This document shows, in pieces, positions 57,500 through 64,000 of a stretch of DNA of 64,000 nt. Source of the stretch: Isoetes taiwanensis. Its lineage: Eukaryota > Streptophyta > Lycopodiopsida > Isoetales > Isoetaceae. The notes beneath the pieces were generated by a model that did not search any database, was not told the DNA's origin, and saw nothing but the letters and a program-made list of their open reading frames with translations. Positions within the stretch are counted from its first letter, which is position 1. Every line of letters starts with the position of its first letter. A program made the translations under genes and the position numbers. Where the stretch lies: contig JAJEKV010000046.1 of NCBI GenBank assembly GCA_021234155.1, positions 7,509,012-7,573,011 on the forward strand, written 5' to 3'.

Positions 57500-57648
57500 A
57501 CAATTCTCCATCTTTTAGAATTTGCAGAGCATCCCGTCGGCCGTATGAGCCACAAGAAGAGGAAGTAGGGCCAATTGAGCTAGCAACAGGTGCCGTTGGC
57601 ATCGCCAACTCTGTGTTTCTGACTTGATCTGTGTTCCGGGCCACCATG
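57500..57648 (-). CDS. Possible first exon of an unknown protein
   Basis: On the minus strand an ATG at 57648 opens MVARNTDQVRNTELAMPTAP, then SSIGPTSSSCGSYGRRDALQ and ILKDGEL, and ends at a consensus splice donor (gtaagg) near 57500. I recognise no family. It lies left of the Ulp1-like gene and points away from it, so it may be an accessory gene of the same transposon or a host exon. No downstream exon could be placed. Confidence 0.25.
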
Positions 57649-57869
57649 GTGAAAAATATTCTCGCCTAATCTCGAAAACTTTTTTCCACCTAAAACCTTA
57701 ACCTAAATCGAAAAAACAATGAAACTCTAAAGCCACAAATTATTTCTTTTCAATTTTTAGGTGATCGGATTTTTTTTTCCGGCCACTAAATCTTTCAAAA
57801 TCTTAGGAAATGGGGCTAAGAAAAATTCCAAAAACCTTTTTAGCCAAATCGGAAAATCCCAAATTAACA

Positions 57870-58540
57870 AGATTGATTGATATGCTATCGACGAGGATCG
57901 CTTTTCGAAGTTCTATTTGTGGATCCCACATACCATTTCGTGCTTTTGGTATGCTTGCATCACGACACCGATAGAGATATTGTCACTCATGCGGGCCAGC
58001 CATTTCGTGATAACTCACGACCTAATGTGGAATGGAGGAGCATCCGGCGGTATTACGCCGGTTGTACATAAGTGAGTCCTAGTTTTTGGTTCATGTGCAT
58101 ACATACTTTCATGTCTAACACGCTTAATGTTAGTCTCCATTGGTGGTTGTACATCTTCATTCGAGATGTGGACATTGGACACTTACTTGGGATCGAGGGG
58201 GATTTGACTTCATCGTGGTTGTGCTTTTGACTCACTGGGGGTGCATAGAGGCCCGAGTCTTAATGAGTTGAATAGGTAGATGCTTCACATTGTATAAGTA
58301 GGCATGAGTAAGTACAATATGTGATATTAAACAAATTCCATTGTTTTAGGTTGTTTAGGGCTTATATGCTTATCAGAGGAGCACCTCCAGATGCCAGAGA
58401 TGCGCTTGCACCTCTTTATATCCGCAACATGGACATTCCACAGCAGGAGGATGATACTAGTTGTGGGGTCCATACGGCATTGTGCATGCGTCTGATCGTA
58501 AATGCTTTATTCATTGGAGATCCTCCAAAGATTTGTTAAG
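57870..58540 (+). pseudogene. Ulp1-like (C48) cysteine peptidase, transposon-associated
   Basis: SUMO-protease fold. The catalytic triad is visible in order: His in SLHWWLYI (codon 58138-58140), Asp in FDSLGVHRGPSLNELNR (58229-58231) and Cys in DTSCGVHTALCMRL (58462-58464), with the oxyanion Gln in IPQQEDD. An N-terminal part reads YHFVLLVCLHHDTDRDIVTH and RPNVEWRSIRRYYAGC. Likely introns are 58055-58131 (tgtacataagtga ... aatgttag) and 58276-58348 (gtagatg ... ttttag). A frame change near 58180-58220 separates the His and Asp blocks. Plant MULE and CACTA elements often carry such peptidases; here the gene is convergent with a MULE-like transposase. Confidence 0.65.
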
Positions 58541-59203
58541 GTATTCCGCACATTAATATTCCCTTCTAGTTGTGCACTTAAAATAATGTCGTCACGTAGC
58601 TAACCTATTGATGTTGGCATTGTAGATTGGGTCAGATTGGTTCCTACCATTGCATAAAAGACCGAGCGACAAGTGTTTTCTTCAGCCATTGCATTACTTT
58701 ATGCTTTGTGGCTCACTAGTAGGCAACATCCTCATGCTTGACTATGTGACATCCTGTATAAAATTTTGACCATGACTGTGGATCCTCTCATGATGTATCT
58801 CTTGGCACGTCTCAATGTACCTCTTATTGCATATAACTGTCATAATGCTTTCTGTTACTATTCTATACTTTGATTTTAGGATTTGTAAAGAACCATATCA
58901 TTTCATTTGATGCTTTGTAAGTAACCATTTAACTTCGGTATGACTGCTTCTTGAGAATTTGACAATAATTCTAAACAAATATATATCCTAGCATCCATGT
59001 CACTCAAACTATTATGGAAATACAACACGTACTGTAGACCCTCCTCTTGGTCTGCCCCTGGATTGAATGGGAGGTGCTTGTCGGCGAGGACCGGCATCCC
59101 CAGAGTGGAAAAGTGGCATTCTAGCCGCAGCTTGTGATTGTGCATATGAGCCTTTGAAGTTCATAGGTGTTGGTTTATCGGCCAGTTCCTAGCAACCTAA
59201 CAT
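58541..59203. other. Region between Ulp1-like gene and transposase 3' end
   Basis: Minus-strand text PFNPGADQEEGLQYVLYFHN (near 59060) may be the degraded C-terminus of the transposase. Nothing else is recognised. Confidence 0.3.
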
Positions 59204-62200
59204 CTAAAAATAAAGGACATCACGGATTATGTGTTGAAGTTCCTCTTCTCCCACCGACATCCACATTGGACAACTTCTCAAGCGTCTCCACGCTTTTTTG
59301 AGCAATTGAATGGCGATGTCACCGTAGAGTTCCAACATTATTTTGAATAGGAACTTGCTCCTCGTATTCATCCCTACCACACCCGGTTGCTTCTCCCGTT
59401 GGATGCAACTGTTCATAAACATGAGGATAATGCCTTGCAAGGAAGTACTTTCGTGGCTAGAAGATGTTTGCATCGAGGCGGTGGGCTTGGACAACCACAA
59501 TAAGTTTGCTTGCAAGAGAACTTGATATCCGAAGCCCTAGAGTGGACTCGGACATTATCGAAAGTGCAATTTTTACCAGGATCCTCTAATATAATGGTGT
59601 CTCCTTGTGCTTATTGTAATTTGCAGGGACGCTCTGCTGCGACTAGGGCTTGCCACAATCTCGGCGTGCAAATCTACCACTTGCATCTATCCAAAGTTAC
59701 GGCGACTTAGTATAAACACGGTACAATTAAATACAAAGGGAAAAGCGAACAATTGAAGGACAACTTACCAAGCTCTTGTCATTTGCATACATAGATCAAC
59801 CATCGTGCCTCTGTTGGCACCCCTCCATCTGGGTAGCCAATGAGGGTCGATATAAGGTGGAACATCACGAACATTGACTTTGGCGTTGGAAAAGTTGGAC
59901 CTTAAGAATCGCCCGGTGCATACGTGAGGTTAGTGGTATCGCAATTGGAGTGGGGAACATCCTAGCATATCTTTGCCATTTTCCGTCCCGTGACCACCGA
60001 AAGCACCCGGTTGTGACGCAAATAGCTTGTTGAATAAAATTAATAGCCCGAGGAAAAATGGAATAACATATGCCAATAAAAACAACAAGGTTCTATCCAT
60101 ACCTTAGCACTTCCTTGTTTTCTTGGTAGGCATCAATGAGATCATGTAATTGACTAGTGTATTCCTGTGCATTGGTGCAAGTCATCATCGAGGTGAGACG
60201 TTTAAAGAGATCCTTCTTTGGCCGGACCTTTAAACCTAAGAAGCTAATCCCGTATTCAACCCTAGTGGACATACCAAGACAATTCGACTCCAACATACCT
60301 TTGGGAGCAAGTACTTCAGCCATGAACGCTTAGGTGTGAAACCAACATGCGAGAATATGACATGCAATCTTTATACAACCAATATCAGGATCGAAGTAAC
60401 ACAAAGAGCGTGGGGATGACTCACCGTGTTTCCCCTAGCCAACAATGTGCATCCTCCCTAACCACGCCCCCTCGATAGCCAAACGCTCTACTTTGTCGAG
60501 ATCTATAGTGATGGCTCTTGGTCTAATAGTCTCCATTGAAGGAACACAACACGCAAAGGCAATACCAAGGGCAAGCCTATCATGATGTTGACAGATGCAT
60601 GTCATTACATAGCATATAGAAAATGGGAATACCCATCCCATTGCGGTTTGGAACATGTGCACTATATAATGGACACCCATACATATTTGTCCTGAAAGTT
60701 GAATCCATGGTCCATGCCGCATTTTGGCTATATCTAACTGTTTGCTCCAGCATCCATGGATCTTGAATAACTACAATCCATGGACGTTTTGTTGGATCCT
60801 CATGGGCAGGCGCAAAGGGCTGGTGGTAAATTACCCTTTGTGACCATACCCAACTATCCATTCCACTCTCTACTTCATCCCAATCAGGACCAAATGATGC
60901 CACTGCAATATATATAAAACCGTAACCTTGAGGTCACTCAAGCTTGTAGGGAACAAAACACACCATTACATGATATATGTGAAACAAAAACTTAGGGAGT
61001 GAATGATCGTACCACTTAGGCGCAATTGATATCCAAGGCGCCAGATGTCCTCATGAGCCATCTTGAAACGGTACATCACTTTATCTGTAGGTTTAATGAC
61101 ATTGTTATCTCCTTCCCCAAACAGCCTGAAAATCCCTAGTCCCTAATAGCATACTAGTAGCCTCTTCCAACATAGATGGATGTAAGGGGAGGGACCATTG
61201 GTCATCCTCAGACCATGGATTGTGGCCATTATGACCAGTGCGTATAAGTATCTTGGCAATGCTAGAGCCATCCTGAGCAAGATTAACTGGAGAGATTGTA
61301 CGAAGTCTAAATCCACATTGTGCCTTGAAACTTCGTCTAGTTTGCCTCTCTCCTTGCAATCCAGACCTTCGAACTTTGCCTCCTCTATGGCATATATAGT
61401 CAACACATTGCATATCATTTATCCACACCCTACAATGGCTTAATTAAACAACCTAACTCTATGCTCTACTTGCAATTCCTCCAAGCGAGCATCAAAGGAG
61501 GCAATGGGCACGTCCTCCTCGTAATAAAATAAATCTGCATTCTTAGTGGGCATCACATGCTTGGTGTTGCATTTGCATGCTGATATGCATTGCCTGATAT
61601 AAAGCTCGGGGATGCCATGGAACTTGGCACCAACTTGCCATGTATTCTTAATGTTATCCAATGTAGGTGATATTGGAAGATGCCCCAGGCCTTCGTGAAC
61701 ATGGGCTCTAACAATGATATCTTCCCAAATATTAACCGGTGGAACATATAGCCATCTTCCAAAGGTCATACGTGTGAGAAAACCAGCATGTGTATCCATT
61801 TGCAGTTTTTGCTGAAAGGACACCCACCTTGTTATTACTTGTGTCTCTTGAGACCTTAGTGAGGGTGAAGCATATCCAGGAGGGAAATTTGGATCTGCAG
61901 CAAGCACATCTTCAATAGAAGGAGGAACAGAATTTACAACACAGTGAATCATCAGATTATATGCAGCCTCTGTAAAGACATAGCCTTCGGCGGAAGTGAT
62001 AAGAGGCGGAGGAGGAAACAGGTCCTTGATCCTATCAACATTTACATCGTCATCACAACCTTCATCTTCTGGATCTTCAAACTCTGCATCTGGAGCAATC
62101 TCCACAAAAGCAAAGTCACTCACCGTTTCATCTGAGTCGTATACAGAAGAATCACTAGAGCTTGACCTAGCACCATAGCCTTCAAGGTTCTGATCCATGC

Positions 62201-62249
62201 TGGAACATGAAGCTCTTCCAGAGAATTTGAAGACGAAGGAGGCACACAA
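59204..62249 (-). pseudogene. MULE-type transposase with acidic N-terminus and H2C2-like zinc module
   Basis: Cut-and-paste DDE transposase. Block 1 (62249-61440) has an acidic leader, then an integrase-like zinc pattern (HVHEGLGH ... C-x3-C-x-C at residues 183-227). Block 2 (61428-61105) has a C...GHNGHNP finger (KAQCGFRLRT; ILIRTGHNGHNPWSEDDQWS) of the WRKY/GCM-like kind. Block 3 (60903-60435, after a 3' splice site) holds the DDE core: WTMDSTFRTNMYGCPLYSAH with the first Asp, NGMGIPIFYMLCNDM, then TIDLDKVERLAI. Block 4 (60323-60093) and 59515-59204 are probable C-terminal parts. Frame breaks at 61440, 61105 and 60590 could be introns or indels. No SWIM zinc finger was seen. Assignment to MULE rests on the D-x-TF-x-TN-x-Y motif. 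Confidence 0.7.
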
Positions 62250-62298
62250 TAAAAAATAAATTCAAAGACCCTCTTTTTTCATGGTGGTGCAAAACGCG

Positions 62299-62370
62299 TG
62301 TGCACCTCGGTGGATGCGATGGAGTGTGGGAATCGGTGCACCTCGGTGGATGCGATGGAGTGTGGGAATC
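62299..62370 (+). repeat. 35-bp tandem duplication upstream of the transposase
   Basis: The phrase gtgcacctcggtggatgcga ... gagtgtgggaatcg occurs twice in a row, immediately 5' of the transposase start on the minus strand. Confidence 0.85.
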
Positions 62371-62437
62371 GATGTCTTTCTTTATTGCACTGGTGTACGT
62401 GAAAGATTCAATGGCAGGGCGGATTTATTGCTACCAA

Positions 62438-62697
62438 GGGAAACCTAGGTGGGTTTTTCCAATGTGAAACCTATATAGGTTTTATTCGACGGAAACCTAG
62501 ACTCGTTACCTTTGAAGGAAACCTAGAAAGGATTATGTGGAAACCTAGGGTAGGTTCCACACGAATGGAAACCTAGAGTAGTTTGTTGGAAACCTAGAGT
62601 AGTTTGTTGGAAACCTAGAATGGTTTTATGGGAAACCTAGAGTAGTTTTATGGAACCAAGTCTAGGTTTCCATTAAAAACCTCTCTAGGTTTCAACA
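62438..62697 (+). repeat. Cluster of ggaaacctag motifs, possible subterminal repeat of the DNA transposon
   Basis: About ten copies of ggaaacctag at ~20-30-bp spacing (some aaacctagagtagttttatg) are followed by two inverted copies (tctaggtttcc, tctaggtttc). The cluster ends at 62697, exactly where gag similarity on the right begins, so it is likely the right terminal region of the transposon. I did not find a matching left end. Confidence 0.6.
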
Positions 62698-62905
62698 AGG
62701 TCCAACCCAGATCGGGCGTAGATGGAACCAGGAAAGCCTTTATCTGCTCAAGGTCCATCCTCATCTGTGACATTTCCTCCTCTGGGGTCATGGGTCCAAA
62801 TGCCTCATACAGGCTCCTTGCCGGGTGCAGCCTAGGCGGACTCTGTTCTTCCCTATGGTTCCGTTGTTGTTGTTCTGCTGATCCTGTGCCTCTAGCTACA
62901 TGCAC
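62698..62905 (-). pseudogene. Nucleocapsid-like ORF of a second chromovirus copy, truncated
   Basis: MHVARGTGSAEQQQRNHREE, then GPMTPEEEMSQMRMDLEQIK, is homologous to 36038 onwards. It is cut at 62697 by the ggaaacctag cluster. The version here extends upstream of MTPEEE by about 37 residues. Confidence 0.65.
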
Positions 62906-63072
62906 AAGTAGATCATGGCTATATGGTTAGTTTTATTTGTTCTCTTGCATTGTATATGTTTGTTGGTATAGTTGTGGAACAAAATACATCAACAAAACAT
63001 TTAAAGTGCAAAAGAAATTATATTTATATTATATAACATCCTAATACAAAGCCTCCGGGATCAAGAGTCTAA
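62906..63072 (-). other. Conserved AT-rich spacer, second copy
   Basis: Reverse complement matches 35752-35935, with the shared core ttatataatataaatataa and tttaaatgttttgttgat. It follows the TAG stop of gag. Confidence 0.7.
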
Positions 63073-63980
63073 CTATTCTTGAAATCGCCGGTAGGATGGG
63101 TTATCCTCAAGGAACTTCTTAACTTGGGCCGTTCCTACCGAGCGTCCCAAGTTCCTAAGGACATTGGTTGACGCCCCGCCCTGTAAGGCTGTCACCAATT
63201 CCTCTACCCTGCGGTCGGAGGTGTAGGCCGCGGTTACTGCCAATCTTTCCTGTCGTCGGTAGGGCACGACGAAGTCGAAGAGGTCAAGTGCCATCGCTCT
63301 CTTGACTAAGACAGCATAGTCAACGTTTGCAGCTATTCAAGCATGCATGCCAAAGCCAGAGAGTGCAATGAGCATAAACATTCCTTCTTCGCCTCGGAGA
63401 CTGAATTTGCGGTGTATCACCGCTATTCTCCCATCCAGCAGCAGGGGAAGGTAGTACCTCAGCGACTTGTCATTGTGTGTTGCTGACGACTCTCCTCCTG
63501 CTTGGCCTCCAGCTCTATGCCTTCCGGCGTATTCATCGACCTCTACCTCAGTGATTTCTTGGTAGTCTCTAATTGTCGAGTCGACTCGCCTGATGTCGAT
63601 TCCTGCTGTCGAGGAGGTCGGCATCAAGATGCTCGTGGTCTTGCCACAGATCCCCATCCGTTCTTGGATGGCATAGAACTCCTCCTCAGATGGCAGTTCT
63701 CGAGCTTCCATAACTTGCCGTATGTTGCTGTAAGCCTGGATATCCGAAGTCGACTGCCCTGTATAGGTGTCGGCTTCTCTCATTTGAAGCGGGAAGTCTG
63801 AGACTCCCCGGACGATGAAGTCGTCTCGTAGTTGGTGCAGCAATTCATCAAGTCGGAACTCCCTCTCCCTGCATTCGGGGAGTCTGGATATCGCTGAGGT
63901 GCAGATACTCCTCACCGTCAATGATGATGGGGGCTAGGCTTGTGATGCCTAGCCCAAGTGGGGCGCGACTTCAGGGTCGC
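63073..63980 (-). pseudogene. gag capsid region of a second chromovirus copy
   Basis: The best-preserved gag in the window. An open frame at 63921-63337 reads LPECREREFRLDELLHQLRD, SDFPLQMREADTYTGQSTSD and YLPLLLDGRIAVIHRKFSLR. A further frame at 63294-63073 reads LDLFDFVVPYRRQERLAVTA and ends VKKFLEDNPSYRRFQE, then TAG. They are separated by a stop near 63337 and a frame change. The 5' part and LTR lie outside the window to the right. Confidence 0.65.
63930..63955 (-). other. Hairpin inside gag
   Basis: gggctaggc-ttgtgatg-cctagccc forms a near-perfect 8-9-bp stem. The same site in the 30-43 kb element (34845-34869) is ttgggctagggcattacaag followed by cctagccc, so the pairing is conserved. 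Confidence 0.5.
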
Positions 63981-64000
63981 GGCCCGGCCGGGTTGGTTAG

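Overview
The window is repeat-dominated nuclear DNA from a land plant. The evidence is the set of element types: Ty3/gypsy chromoviruses with long LTRs and initiator-Met-tRNA primer sites, a gypsy element with an extra RNase H, a MULE-type transposase next to a Ulp1-like peptidase, Helitron-like ends and a tRNA-like SINE. A spliced Crypton-type (DUF3504-like) tyrosine recombinase is not a familiar component of seed-plant genomes, so I lean weakly towards a seed-free or otherwise large-genome plant; the species cannot be fixed from sequence alone. I see no convincing single-copy host gene.

Layout. 1-5.7 kb: a Crypton-like tyrosine-recombinase element with 27-bp terminal inverted repeats (1152-4807), between two copies of a ~0.9-1 kb direct repeat. 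5.7-6.7 kb: unassigned DNA ending in a Helitron-like 3' terminus. 6.8-10.4 kb: minus-strand gypsy gag-pol whose archaeal-type RNase H lies between protease and reverse transcriptase; a second scrap of its gag is at 12.1-12.5 kb. 12.9-14.6 kb: solo LTR with a 5-bp target duplication. 15.1-18.8 kb: nested tandem array of a tRNA-like SINE unit and a 1.1-kb repeat. 19.5-24.2 kb: 5'-truncated minus-strand chromovirus (3' LTR, integrase-chromodomain, RNase H, part of RT). 24.2-30 kb: unassigned, with a second Helitron-like end and short tandem duplications. 30.0-43.0 kb: almost complete plus-strand chromovirus with an extra first ORF, gag, pol, chromodomain and two LTRs. 44.2-55.7 kb: a second plus-strand LTR element with intact ends and a 5-bp target duplication but no recognisable pol. 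57.5-62.7 kb: a MULE-like transposase (minus) convergent with a Ulp1-like peptidase (plus). 62.7-64 kb: gag of another copy of the 30-43 kb family (minus), entering from the right edge.

Almost all coding regions are broken by small indels and stops. Differences between LTR copies cluster in GC-rich blocks, so part of the breakage may be sequencing or assembly error and part may be real decay.

The most striking observation is that the first ORF of the 30-43 kb chromovirus begins with the first eight encoded residues of histone H3 (MARTKQTA) and then departs from H3 exactly where R8-K9 should be. Other leads are a tyrosine-recombinase transposon with inverted termini, arrays of nested hairpins at about 200-nt spacing in the leaders of two LTR elements, the displaced RNase H, and an integrase-like H2C2 zinc module joined to a MULE transposase.
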